From the NCBI GenBank assembly GCA_965214475.1, contig OZ243953.1, positions 744,001 to 808,000 on the forward strand: 64,000 bases of DNA, given 5' to 3'. Shown here in pieces: positions 16,856 through 25,394 of the stretch. The first letter of the stretch is position 1. Every line of letters begins with the position of its first letter. The stretch comes from SIRX01 sp965214475. GTDB taxonomy: Bacteria; Actinomycetota; Rubrobacteria; Rubrobacterales; Rubrobacteraceae. The notes beneath the pieces were generated by a model that was not told the origin of the DNA, ran no database searches, and was given only the letters and a program-made list of their open reading frames with translations. The position numbers and the translations under genes were made by a program.

Positions 16856-18990
16856 TGTGCCTCCTTTTGATCGGTCAACTCTGTTCTAGTTCTTAATAGT
16901 TCATCTACTTCACGTCTCGTCTCTTCGCCGCCGAGCTCCAGCGCACGGGCCAGTTCGGGTACGGCCTCCGCCCCACGGCCGTCCCGTAGGAGACGGTCTG
17001 CGGCCTCCAGGTGCTCCCGGCCTGAGGACTCTGCATCTTTTTCGACGACTCCGTCACCATGTACGAGGGCCAGTATCTCTTCCCCATACCGGGCGGCCCG
17101 GCGAAGACCAATGCCTTTTATAGAGCCAAGTTCATGCACCGTACGGGGTTTTCGGGTGGAGATCTCCTCTATGTGGGAATTGTGCAGTACGACGTAGGCT
17201 GGAACTTTCTGGGTCCGGGCCTGCTCTCCGCGCCAGCTTCGCAGACGCTCGAAGAGCGCGGAGTCAATCTCTGGAGAGTGGTCCGCGGAGTCCCGGCCGG
17301 TAATGAGGCTCGGTACGGCGGCAGAGTCGGGTGCCGACTGGGCTACCTCTCCCCGGCACACGTCGCAGCCGTCGCAGGGAGCGACTTCCTCCGAATCCCC
17401 GAAATATCGTAGCAGACGTTCGCGGCGACAGGTCTCCAGATTCGCATAGGCTTCGACGGCATCGAGTTGTGAGTATGCGGTTCGGGACATATTTTTGAGG
17501 CGCGCGGCGATCCTACGCCGGTTGTCCGCATCAAGAGTCGCCTTGACCCTGACGTCTACCAGAGAGCCGCGCGGTATAGCCTCCGCCAGGCCGTCGGCCA
17601 TCATCCGGTAGACGGCTCCCTGGGCCACGACCGGTCGCACGCCCGCCTGACGGGCAAGTTCCGGCAGTCCGATGGTTCCGTTGCCGGGGAGGACGGCGTG
17701 GACTGCCGCGACACTCTCCGGTAGTCCGTTCAACTCTTCTGCGAGGTTCCGAATCTCCACTTCGGCCCAGAGGTCGTAGCCGCGAGAGATCAGGCCGGAC
17801 TCTTCGAGGCCACCCAGCAAGATTCCGGCCGCATCCTGCTCTACCCCGCCGAGCGTCGCCAGCGTACCCGGCGCCACGTTCGCCCGGCCGTCACGCTCGA
17901 TCTCGGACAAGGCCCGAAAGAAAGAGTTGACTTCGTCCTCACCGGCGGAGTTCAGACCGATCAGACGCTTGCGCCGCCCCAGGTCCTGGCCCCGGTAGAG
18001 TGTTACACATTCGGCGGGCTCTCCATCCCGTCCCGCCCGACCCGACTCTTGAAGGTAAGCCGGTAGACTGCCGGGTATGCTGGAGTGGATCACGAACCGC
18101 ACGTTCGGCTTATCCACCCCCATCCCGAAAGCGACCGTGGCGACGACCACGGCGACCTCATCCGTCATAAAGCGCTCTTGCACACTCGACCGCTCTTCAG
18201 TACCCAACCCAGCATGGTAGGCGGCGGCGTCTATTCCTGAGCGCCGGAGGCTTTCAGCCAACTCTTCGCACTCTTTACGCGTTGTGGCATAGACGATACC
18301 CGGTGGCGGTGTGCCACGGATAACGTCCAGGATCAGAGGCAGCTTCTGCTCTTTTTTCTTCGCTTCCCGCACCCGGTAGGTAAGGTTCGGGCGGTTGAAG
18401 CTCGTCACCACGACCTTCGGCGAGCGCATCCGCAGAGACCGGAGTATGTCCTCTCGGACGCGGGGGGTAGCCGTGGCCGTCAGGGCCAACACCGGCGGGC
18501 TGCCCAGATCCTTTACCGCGCGGGGCAAGAACAGGTAATCTGGACGAAAGTTGTGGCCCCACTCACTTATGCAGTGGGCCTCGTCCACCACGAAGAGGCC
18601 GACGCCCGCCCGGCGCAGGGAGAGAACAAACTCTAGCGAGCGGAGTCTTTCAGGGGCTACGTAGAGCATTTTGATCTCCCCGTCACGGACCTTTCGCTCG
18701 ACCTCCCACCGCTCTTCGGGCGAGAGTCCGGAATGAAGCGTGGCGGCGTCGGTCACTGCGCTCTGGATCAGCGAGTCTATCTGGTCTTTCATAAGGGAGA
18801 TCAGCGGCGAAACAATAACCGTCAGGCTATCTTGCATGAGTGCCGGAACTTGATAGCAGAGACTCTTCCCGCCCCCCGTAGGCATAACGGCCAGAGTGTC
18901 GCGGCCATCCAGTACGGCCCGGATCACTTCTTCCTGTCCCGGCCGGAACGAGTCGAATCCGAAAACCTCTTTGAGTACTTTTAAAGGCAT
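16852..18990 (-). CDS. recQ: ATP-dependent DNA helicase RecQ
   Basis: 712 residues. Helicase domain 1 has MPTGGGKS (36-43) and DEAHCISEWGH; domain 2 has ESGRAGRDGEPAEC. A zinc-binding RQC region follows with Cys residues in TCRRERLLRYFGD and CDGCDVC. An HRDC domain is seen near residues 575-650 (LFERLRSWRGEQARTQKVPAY). After it comes a 50-residue acidic helical tail (DRLLRDGRGAEAVPELARALELGG) that looks like a TPR-type helix pair, unusual for RecQ. Function: unwinding of forks and recombination intermediates. The 4-bp overlap with pfpI shows coupling to a stress protein. Confidence 0.96.
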   Translation of the reverse strand: MPLKVLKEVFGFDSFRPGQEEVIRAVLDGRDTLAVMPTGGGKSLCYQVPALMQDSLTVIVSPLISLMKDQIDSLIQSAVTDAATLHSGLSPEERWEVERKVRDGEIKMLYVAPERLRSLEFVLSLRRAGVGLFVVDEAHCISEWGHNFRPDYLFLPRAVKDLGSPPVLALTATATPRVREDILRSLRMRSPKVVVTSFNRPNLTYRVREAKKKEQKLPLILDVIRGTPPPGIVYATTRKECEELAESLRRSGIDAAAYHAGLGTEERSSVQERFMTDEVAVVVATVAFGMGVDKPNVRFVIHSSIPGSLPAYLQESGRAGRDGEPAECVTLYRGQDLGRRKRLIGLNSAGEDEVNSFFRALSEIERDGRANVAPGTLATLGGVEQDAAGILLGGLEESGLISRGYDLWAEVEIRNLAEELNGLPESVAAVHAVLPGNGTIGLPELARQAGVRPVVAQGAVYRMMADGLAEAIPRGSLVDVRVKATLDADNRRRIAARLKNMSRTAYSQLDAVEAYANLETCRRERLLRYFGDSEEVAPCDGCDVCRGEVAQSAPDSAAVPSLITGRDSADHSPEIDSALFERLRSWRGEQARTQKVPAYVVLHNSHIEEISTRKPRTVHELGSIKGIGLRRAARYGEEILALVHGDGVVEKDAESSGREHLEAADRLLRDGRGAEAVPELARALELGGEETRREVDELLRTRTELTDQKEAQ

Positions 18991-19041
18991 GGGGTCAGTT
19001 TAGAACATTCAGCTGGTCGTCATTCCGGATTGTCCGGCCGA

Positions 19042-19878
19042 CTATTCTTCGTCTCTGGAGCGGGGAGTAAATCTGGGAACTGGGTCGAAGTCCTGGGTAC
19101 GGCGCAGGTTCTGGACCCCGGGCTCTTGTGGTTTAGGGTAAGAGGGAGTGCGTTCGGCGGAGTCGAGTACGAAGTCGAGGGCGCGCCGGATCTCGGCGCA
19201 CGCCTTGTTGTACGCTAGTTTGAAGCCCAATCCGGGTGCGGCGAGCGCCGGCGGAACCAGCAGAAAGTACAGCGGATTGTAGACCCCGGCGATAGCCACG
19301 GGCACGGCCAGTGTCGCCCCGACTATTCCTCCCAAAGAAAGATACTCGCTGCGCTGATTGGAGAAGTCCGCGGTCAGGTAGGCTTGGCTGCGAGTATCGC
19401 TGGCCTCCCGGACCCGCAGCTCCACGGAACGTACCTTAAAGAGCGCCCGATGGTCCGAGAAATCCATCGCCCGGCGTACGGTACCAAGCACATCGCCCGC
19501 ATCCCACGTCGAACTGGCCTCCGTCTTATTGCGGAGCTTTAGGCCATGCTTGAGACGCAGGATGCCCTCCAGGTCGGCTCGGGTCGATGACGCGGACTGC
19601 TCGATCTCTCGGACAACCCTGAGGCGGGATGTACCGTACAACTTCTTCGGAATAGAGTCCGGCTCTACCGCCTTTGCAGAACGGAGGTCCGTTATGGCGC
19701 TGCGCACGTCGGCCTCCGGGATGCCCACGGCCGCGGCAACCTGCACCAGAAGCTCCGGTGACACATAACCGTTCATCGAAGTTTCGTTTTCGCTCCGACG
19801 AGCAGTCAACTCCGCCGCCCGGCGCAAAACTACCTCGGCCTCGGCAGGTTTTAGCTGTTTTCCATCATTATTCGCCAT
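19042..19878 (-). CDS. Membrane-associated protein with helical N-terminal domain, unknown
   Basis: 278 residues. The N-terminal 65 residues (AEAEVVLRRAAELTARR, then YVSPELLVQVAAAVGIPEADV) form a short helix repeat seen in many actinobacterial proteins that carry a membrane-bound C terminus. The middle (75-175) looks like beta structure. A hydrophobic hairpin follows near residues 180-220 (SLGGIVGATLAVPVAIAGVY and YFLLVPPALAAPGLGFKL), then a polar tail ending PRFTPRSRDEE. No enzyme motif is visible. It lies between pgsA and recQ on the same strand and may be co-transcribed with pgsA. Confidence 0.75.
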   Translation of the reverse strand: MANNDGKQLKPAEAEVVLRRAAELTARRSENETSMNGYVSPELLVQVAAAVGIPEADVRSAITDLRSAKAVEPDSIPKKLYGTSRLRVVREIEQSASSTRADLEGILRLKHGLKLRNKTEASSTWDAGDVLGTVRRAMDFSDHRALFKVRSVELRVREASDTRSQAYLTADFSNQRSEYLSLGGIVGATLAVPVAIAGVYNPLYFLLVPPALAAPGLGFKLAYNKACAEIRRALDFVLDSAERTPSYPKPQEPGVQNLRRTQDFDPVPRFTPRSRDEE

Positions 19879-19902
19879 ATACGAGGCGTTATATTACAGG
19901 TT

Positions 19903-20472
19903 TTAGAGGCGTTGGTCTCGTTGCGAGGTTATGGAGAGAATCCTCGGTGTATCTCTCAGGTAAGACCATCCGGAAAGCAAAGTCAGAATAGTCGCCACCA
20001 GCATCACCCACCAGCCGAGGGTCGTCAGTGCGCCTTGCCAACCGATCTTATCCGGGTCTCCCAGCAACATTATCAGCACAGCGAGGCTCTGGGCATTCAT
20101 CTTGGCCTTACCCCAATTATTGGCGGCGATGACCTCCCCCGCTTCCAGCGCCACCATACGCAGACCGGTGACGGCGAACTCCCGGATCACCATTATCGCC
20201 GCCATCCACGCGGCCATTGAACCTTCACCCACCAGGGCGAAAAAGAGAGAGACTATTAGCGCCTTGTCGGCGATAGAGTCCATAAGCTTACCGAAGCCCG
20301 TGACCTCACCACTCTTCCGGGCAACGACTCCGTCCAGATAGTCGGTAAACAGCGCCCCGAGGTAGATCGCCACCGCCACAGCGCGGGCGTAGGGGAACTC
20401 CAGGTACATGGCGAGCATCACTGGGGCAACAGCAATAAGCCGGAGCATGGTCAACTGGTTGGCCAGAGTCAT
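19903..20472 (-). CDS. pgsA: CDP-diacylglycerol-glycerol-3-phosphate 3-phosphatidyltransferase family
   Basis: 189 residues, polytopic. The full CDP-alcohol phosphotransferase signature is present: DGVVARKSGEVTGFGKLMDSIAD, fitting D-G-x2-A-R-x8-G-x3-D-x3-D (around residues 48-70). The opening NQLTMLRLIAVAPVMLAMYLE is typical of PgsA. It makes phosphatidylglycerophosphate in the membrane, the first step to phosphatidylglycerol and cardiolipin. A CCGAG/CTCGG hairpin and an AGAGGGG site lie just ahead of the ATG. A phosphatidylinositol-type acceptor is less likely given the N terminus. Confidence 0.92.
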   Translation of the reverse strand: MTLANQLTMLRLIAVAPVMLAMYLEFPYARAVAVAIYLGALFTDYLDGVVARKSGEVTGFGKLMDSIADKALIVSLFFALVGEGSMAAWMAAIMVIREFAVTGLRMVALEAGEVIAANNWGKAKMNAQSLAVLIMLLGDPDKIGWQGALTTLGWWVMLVATILTLLSGWSYLRDTPRILSITSQRDQRL

Positions 20473-20551
20473 ACGCGCCCCTCTACCGAGTTTTCCACAG
20501 CTCGGCTAAGTTAGCACTCTACAGGTTGAGGCTCAAGGAAGAGTCGCCGGA

Positions 20552-21931
20552 TCATTCTTCCTTGGTACCACTGATCTGGGCCACCGTCGGACGGGTGAAG
20601 AACTCTAACCCCCAATCGAACGCCTGTCGCACTTTACCCTGGGGACTCTGGAGCCGCACCAGATACGCCATCCGCCAGAACATTGAAGCGATCCAACCAC
20701 TGAACTTCACACCGAAGACGTCGTTTACGGCGAAATGACTCCCCAGGTCGATGAGTTGTCCCTGAGACTTGAACTTGAACGGCTTTATGCCATCACCGTC
20801 TATCGCGGAGACGATATTCTCGGCCAGGCACACGCCTTCTTTGACCGCGGCCTGGGCATTGGGCGGTACGAACCCGTCTTCCTGATCCGGAACAGTCGCG
20901 TTATCGCCAATCGCCCAAACGTTTTCGTAGCCTTCCACCCTGAGATACTCATCGGTCTTTGCACCCTTGGTCTTCTCTTGCAGCGGGATGCCGATGTCTT
21001 CGAGCAGCGAACTCGGACGGGCTCCGGCGGTCCAGACCACGTTCTCACTTTTGACGGTGCGCCCATCCTTTAACTGCACACAATTTTCGGTGATTTCCTC
21101 CGCCATCGCATCGGTCATGACCTCGATATTTCTCGCCGCTAGCTGGCCGCGGGCCACTCTACGGAGGCCGGGGTCCAGTTCCGGCAGGATATGGGGCAGC
21201 GCGTCCATAAGGAATATTCGGAAGCGATTGGGGTTTATGCTGGGATACTCGGGGCCAAGTATCTCGTGAATCAGGACGTGGAGTTGGGCCGCCGTCTCGG
21301 TTCCCGTGGCTCCGGCCCCGATCACCACGAAGGTCAGCCTCGATTCATCGACGTCGCCCCGTTCGATGGTGGCTTCCTCGAATCGTTCTACCACCCGGTT
21401 ACGAAGGTCTACCGCATCCGGGATGCTCCTCATGGATATGGCGTACTTCTCAACCCCGGGGATTCCGAAGAACGAGGGCTGGGCCCCGAGGGCCAGGACC
21501 AAATGATCGTAGGAAAACTCGTGGTTGTCTGCGGTGACCACCTGGTTCTCCAAGTCGACTTTTTCCACCTCCGCCCGACGGAAGCTGGCACCCACGTGGA
21601 TAAGGCTGCGCCTCAGAGGCTGGGCGATGTTCTTCACACCGACATCACTGGCGACCACGCTCGGTACCATCGGCCAGAAAGTCAGGTAGTTGTCCTTGGA
21701 GAGGACCATAACTCCTACATCTTCCCTGTCCTCGATTAGTTCGCAGAGGTGCTTGGCAGTGTTGAAGCCACCAAATCCTCCACCTAAGACCAAGACCCGG
21801 TGCTCGAAGTCCTCATAACGCGGCTTCTCCCAGGCTGCGTAGCGGGCTTCAGAGCTCATCGCCCACCGTAGCCCACCGACAGCCAGAGCCGTCCCGCCTA
21901 TCGCCGCACCCGCTTTAACCATTCTGCTCAT
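20552..21931 (-). CDS. ndh: Type II NADH dehydrogenase / FAD-dependent pyridine nucleotide-disulfide oxidoreductase
   Basis: 459 residues. An N-terminal hydrophobic segment (MVKAGAAIGGTALAVGG) precedes the FAD Rossmann motif VLVLGGGFGGFNTA (about 47-60). The NAD(H) Rossmann motif is FVVIGAGATGTETAAQL, and the second FAD contact VWAIGDNATVPD sits at its usual place. Such enzymes pass electrons from NADH to quinone without pumping protons. The N-terminal hydrophobic stretch could be an extra membrane anchor, not found in most Ndh-2 proteins. It stands alone between pgsA and the AGCS symporter gene. Confidence 0.92.
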   Translation of the reverse strand: MSRMVKAGAAIGGTALAVGGLRWAMSSEARYAAWEKPRYEDFEHRVLVLGGGFGGFNTAKHLCELIEDREDVGVMVLSKDNYLTFWPMVPSVVASDVGVKNIAQPLRRSLIHVGASFRRAEVEKVDLENQVVTADNHEFSYDHLVLALGAQPSFFGIPGVEKYAISMRSIPDAVDLRNRVVERFEEATIERGDVDESRLTFVVIGAGATGTETAAQLHVLIHEILGPEYPSINPNRFRIFLMDALPHILPELDPGLRRVARGQLAARNIEVMTDAMAEEITENCVQLKDGRTVKSENVVWTAGARPSSLLEDIGIPLQEKTKGAKTDEYLRVEGYENVWAIGDNATVPDQEDGFVPPNAQAAVKEGVCLAENIVSAIDGDGIKPFKFKSQGQLIDLGSHFAVNDVFGVKFSGWIASMFWRMAYLVRLQSPQGKVRQAFDWGLEFFTRPTVAQISGTKEE

Positions 21932-22043
21932 ATCTCGTCCTCCAGGGAACTAGATGAAACCCGCAACTCTCGTGGCTCTATTCTACCGGAGAATGCCGCC
22001 CGACTAAACGCCTGGGAGATAAAAATTTGTCCATCCCCTTTTC

Positions 22044-23423
22044 CTAACGCACCCTATCTTGCGAACCGGTACCACCATTGAAGTAGCTCTGCGTCTCACG
22101 ATAGACGACGCCGGCGAGTAGCAGCAGCCCGATCAGGTTGGGCAGCGCCATGAGACCGTTCATGACGTCCGCGAAGATCCAGACAAGGCCAAGCTCCAGA
22201 AAACCACCGAAAAAGATAACGGCGATAAATACGAGACGATATGGGAACACCGCGCGACGACCAAAGAGATACACCATGTTGCGCTCGCCATAGTACGCCC
22301 ATCCAAGAAGCGTCGAGAATGCGAAGAAAGCAAGCCCGACAGCGACGACTTGAGGTCCGAAGGAATCTCCGAGCCCCGTGGCAAACGCGGCCTGCGTGAG
22401 ACCCGCGCCACTCTCATCAAACGCTTCGTAGCCCTGCTCCCACACCCCGGACGAAACTATAGCGAGTCCGGTAAAGGAACAGACGATGATGGTGTCTATA
22501 AAGGTCTGGGTCATCGAGACTATGCCCTGCCGGGCGGGAACCTGCGTCTGGGCGGCGGCGGCGGCGATACCGCCCGTTCCGAGCCCGGACTCGTTGGAGA
22601 AAATTCCGCGGGCGACGCCGAACTGAATCGCCAAAAGCACCGATACGCCAGCAAAACCGCCGGTTGCCGCCGTGCCGGTAAAGGCGGTGGAGATCACCAG
22701 CCCGATAGCACCCGGAATGTTGGTGATGTTTACCAGAAGAACGATCGTCGCTCCCAACATATAAACGACACCCATGACGGGAACAAAGAGGGCGGCAAAC
22801 CTGCCGATGGATCTAATGCCCCCGAGGATGACAATTGCAGCCAACCCGGCTAGAACGGCGGCTGTTATGAACACCGGTATCCCGAAAGCCCCTTCAAGCG
22901 CCTGGGAAGTTTCATAAGACTGCACCGCGTTGCCGATGCCAAAAGCCGCAATAGCCGCGAAGATGGCAAACAGTAAGCCGAGGGTACGTCCCACCGGACC
23001 ACCGAGCCCGCGGGTCAGGTAGTACATCGGGCCACCCGCCATCTCGCCTTCCTCATCCTGAACCCGGTACCGGACGCCGAGAACCGCTTCGGAGTATTTG
23101 GTTGCCATCCCAAAAAGCGCTGTGATCCACATCCAGAACAGTGCTCCAGGCCCGCCGAGCGCGATAGCCGTCGCAACGCCGGCGATGTTACCCGTACCCA
23201 CCGTGGCGGCCAACGCGGTCATCAGAGCCTGAAAGTGAGATATATCCCCTTCGGTCCCTTCGTCTTTGCGGACTATGAAGGCCAGGTACAGCGCGGGGCC
23301 TAGCTGCTTGAACTGGATGCCGCGAAGTACGATCGTCAGCACTATACCGGTCAACAGCAGTAGCGGCACCAAAAGATAAGGGCCCCAAATAAAGCCACTC
23401 GCGTTAGATAGAAAGTCCTGCAT
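22044..23423 (-). CDS. Sodium:alanine symporter (AGCS family)
   Basis: 459 residues with about 11 membrane segments. Family signatures are clear: GGPMYYLTRGLGG, TVGTGNIAGVATAIALGGPGALFWMW and NESGLGTGGIAAAAAQT, which line the sodium and amino-acid sites. It imports alanine or glycine with Na+ across the inner membrane. It starts with ATG at 23423. No substrate-specific partner genes lie nearby; the YjbQ gene upstream on the same strand is 135 bases away. Confidence 0.96.
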   Translation of the reverse strand: MQDFLSNASGFIWGPYLLVPLLLLTGIVLTIVLRGIQFKQLGPALYLAFIVRKDEGTEGDISHFQALMTALAATVGTGNIAGVATAIALGGPGALFWMWITALFGMATKYSEAVLGVRYRVQDEEGEMAGGPMYYLTRGLGGPVGRTLGLLFAIFAAIAAFGIGNAVQSYETSQALEGAFGIPVFITAAVLAGLAAIVILGGIRSIGRFAALFVPVMGVVYMLGATIVLLVNITNIPGAIGLVISTAFTGTAATGGFAGVSVLLAIQFGVARGIFSNESGLGTGGIAAAAAQTQVPARQGIVSMTQTFIDTIIVCSFTGLAIVSSGVWEQGYEAFDESGAGLTQAAFATGLGDSFGPQVVAVGLAFFAFSTLLGWAYYGERNMVYLFGRRAVFPYRLVFIAVIFFGGFLELGLVWIFADVMNGLMALPNLIGLLLLAGVVYRETQSYFNGGTGSQDRVR

Positions 23424-23558
23424 ACTCAGCCCCTCCCGGTCGTCCCCACATTTTCAATCCCGGAAGCCTGTAACCCCCGATAGCGAGACAAGATAGAGAT
23501 AAGCAGCGGATTTGTCTATAGCCCGCTGGAGAAAATATTCGGTTTTGCGAAGATTTGC

Positions 23559-23963
23559 CTAGGCTTCGGCTACAGCTACTCGCACGGTTCGGCTCCGGGG
23601 ACCGTCGAACTCGGCGAGAAAAACGCCTTGCCAGCGGCCCAGATCCAACTCCCCCCCATGCACCAAAAGGTACTGCGATTGTCCAAAGAAACTCGTCAGC
23701 AAATGTGAGTCGCTGTTGCCTTCGGCGTGCTGAAATCTGACGTCCAGAGCGTCTATGAAAGCCTTACTCGCAGCGGCCAGGTCCCGGGGCACGTCCCGAT
23801 CGTAGTCCTCGTTTACGGTGATGGCGGCGGTCGTGTGGGTAGAAGATATTATGCAGAAACCTTCCTCGATACCCGCCTCCCGCACAGCGTTTTTGACGTC
23901 GTCGGTTATGGTGACGAACTCGTAACGGTCATTGGTCCTCACCTGTAGGTCACTGGTCTTCAT
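23559..23963 (-). CDS. YjbQ-family (UPF0047) protein
   Basis: 134 residues from the ATG at 23963, which follows GAGGAGACACGC; a longer frame upstream lacks a ribosome site. The family block STHTTAAITVNEDYD and the HAEGNSDSHLLTSFFGQSQ block with its histidines are intact, as is the C-terminal GRWQGVFLAEFDGPR. Members show weak thiamine-phosphate synthase activity and their true role is unsettled. It lies downstream of the HAD hydrolase gene on the same strand, 108 bases away. Confidence 0.92.
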   Translation of the reverse strand: MKTSDLQVRTNDRYEFVTITDDVKNAVREAGIEEGFCIISSTHTTAAITVNEDYDRDVPRDLAAASKAFIDALDVRFQHAEGNSDSHLLTSFFGQSQYLLVHGGELDLGRWQGVFLAEFDGPRSRTVRVAVAEA

Positions 23964-24071
23964 GCGTGTCTCCTCTCTGTACGTGGAAGAGGCATGGTAC
24001 CCGGAACCAGTGAATACTAATTTACGGGCCTCTTCAGCCTCCAAACCTACCTGGAGTTTCTCTGCGTTCTC

Positions 24072-24818
24072 TCATAAGTCAAGAAAGTCCGGTAGCCGGG
24101 CGAGGCTTTCTAGCGTGAGGTCCGCATTATCCTCTTTCCCGAGACGGTACTTGCCAGTTTTTACCTGTATTCCATACAAACCGGCAGCCTGGGCTCCTGC
24201 TACGTCGGACTCGGGGTCGTCGCTGACCATAGCCACTTCGCCGGGTTCGAGACCCATCTCGTTCAGCGCGAGGCGGAAGAAACTCTCTTCGGGTTTACCG
24301 ACTACCGCAGCCGACTGGCCGCTGGCATACTCTAGCGCGGCAACGAATGGCCCGGCGTCGAGGGAAAGTTCACCCCCGGTACTCCAGTAGCGGTTTTTCT
24401 GGAGCGCCAGCAGCTCGGCACCGTCCATTAGCAGTCTGAAGGCTTCGTTCAACCGCCCGTAGGTAAACTTTTCTCCGAGATCCCCGACGAGCACGAACTC
24501 CGGAGACTCGTGGGTGAGCGAAACTTCCTCCAAGTCCTCGTAGAGTGCTTCGTCCACCAGCGGAAAGCAGGAGCGGGCCCCGATCATGAGCGAAGCGACA
24601 CGGGCCGGCGTGAAGATCTCAGCCTCCTCGATTTCGAAGCCGAGGGAGATCAACCGCTCGTAGATCGCGCTCCGGGGCTTGCGGGTAGTGTTAGTGACGT
24701 ACCGAAGGACGAGGCCGGAGGCTCTCAGATGCGACAGAGTTTCTCTAACACCTTCTATCGGCTCGCCGTCTTCGTAGAGGGTGCCGTCCAGGTCTGCCAA
24801 CAGGCCCTTGATCTTCAT
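24072..24818 (-). CDS. HAD-superfamily phosphatase, NagD-like (subfamily IIA)
   Basis: 248 residues from the ATG at 24818 (a TTG three codons upstream is possible). Motif I DLDGTLY (about residues 9-15) contains both catalytic aspartates, motif II is YVTNTTRKP, and motif IV is MVSDDPESDVAGAQAAG; the cap is of the C2 type found in NagD-like phosphatases, which act on sugar phosphates, glycolate phosphate or nucleotides. A strong 12-bp hairpin ends about 13 bases before the start codon on its message, and no ribosome site is visible, so translation may be controlled by that structure. Confidence 0.9.
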   Translation of the reverse strand: MKIKGLLADLDGTLYEDGEPIEGVRETLSHLRASGLVLRYVTNTTRKPRSAIYERLISLGFEIEEAEIFTPARVASLMIGARSCFPLVDEALYEDLEEVSLTHESPEFVLVGDLGEKFTYGRLNEAFRLLMDGAELLALQKNRYWSTGGELSLDAGPFVAALEYASGQSAAVVGKPEESFFRLALNEMGLEPGEVAMVSDDPESDVAGAQAAGLYGIQVKTGKYRLGKEDNADLTLESLARLPDFLDL

Positions 24819-24831
24819 GCGGGGCAATGCA

Positions 24832-24862
24832 AGAGACGCCGGAGGTTGCTTCCGGCGTCTCT
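24832..24862 (-). terminator. Perfect 12-bp hairpin between the MIP18-family and HAD genes
   Basis: AGAGACGCCGGA and TCCGGCGTCTCT are exact reverse complements separated by seven bases. It sits between two minus-strand genes, immediately ahead of the HAD start codon, with no T tract after it. It is either a processing or stabilising hairpin, a weak terminator/attenuator, or a translation-control element. Confidence 0.55.
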
Positions 24863-24893
24863 GAACAGTTTCAACTTTCGTTGAGGCTTTTTT

Positions 24894-25196
24894 CTACCGG
24901 CCGAAAAAGAGTTTGGCCGCCGGGCTCATCATCTCTGGGCTCCACATCGGGTCGAAGGTGAGCTGGGTATTGACGGTTTCGACACCGTCGACGGAAAGGG
25001 TCTCTGTCTCGACTTGCTCCTGTATCAGGTCGCCCACCGGGCACATCGGGCTGGTCAGGCTAAAGACTACGTCTACGTGCCGCCCCTCCTCGTGGACACC
25101 GACATCGTAGATCAAGCCAAGCTCTACCAGATCCATACCGATCTCGGGGTCTATAACGTTCCTGAGTTGGTCTATTATTCTTTCTTCGGTAATCAC
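24894..25196 (-). CDS. MIP18/DUF59-family protein (iron-sulfur assembly or PaaD-like)
   Basis: 100 residues, the full length of the domain. It has the family pattern IDPEIGMDLVELGLIYDV near the N terminus and the cysteine segment LTSPMCPVGDLI (Cys about 52). Relatives act in iron-sulfur cluster assembly (SufT, MIP18) or, fused or partnered, in phenylacetate oxidation (PaaD). No suf or paa genes lie beside it here, so the housekeeping assembly role is the more likely. It is divergent from the D,D-carboxypeptidase gene. Confidence 0.92.
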   Translation of the reverse strand: MITEERIIDQLRNVIDPEIGMDLVELGLIYDVGVHEEGRHVDVVFSLTSPMCPVGDLIQEQVETETLSVDGVETVNTQLTFDPMWSPEMMSPAAKLFFGR

Positions 25197-25394
25197 GCCG
25201 ATCTCACCTCATGAATGAGTAGTTGTTTCAACCTTTTTATTGTAAAGCCCCCGCTCAAGTTTTCCACTCTGTACAATTCGTAGAGGCACATATAGGCAGA
25301 ATGGAGCATCGCTGTAATAGGCTGCCCCGTGGATGCCGACGAAAGACAGCTTGAAATTAGCACGCGAACACTCACCTACGAGCGGGGTAAATAT

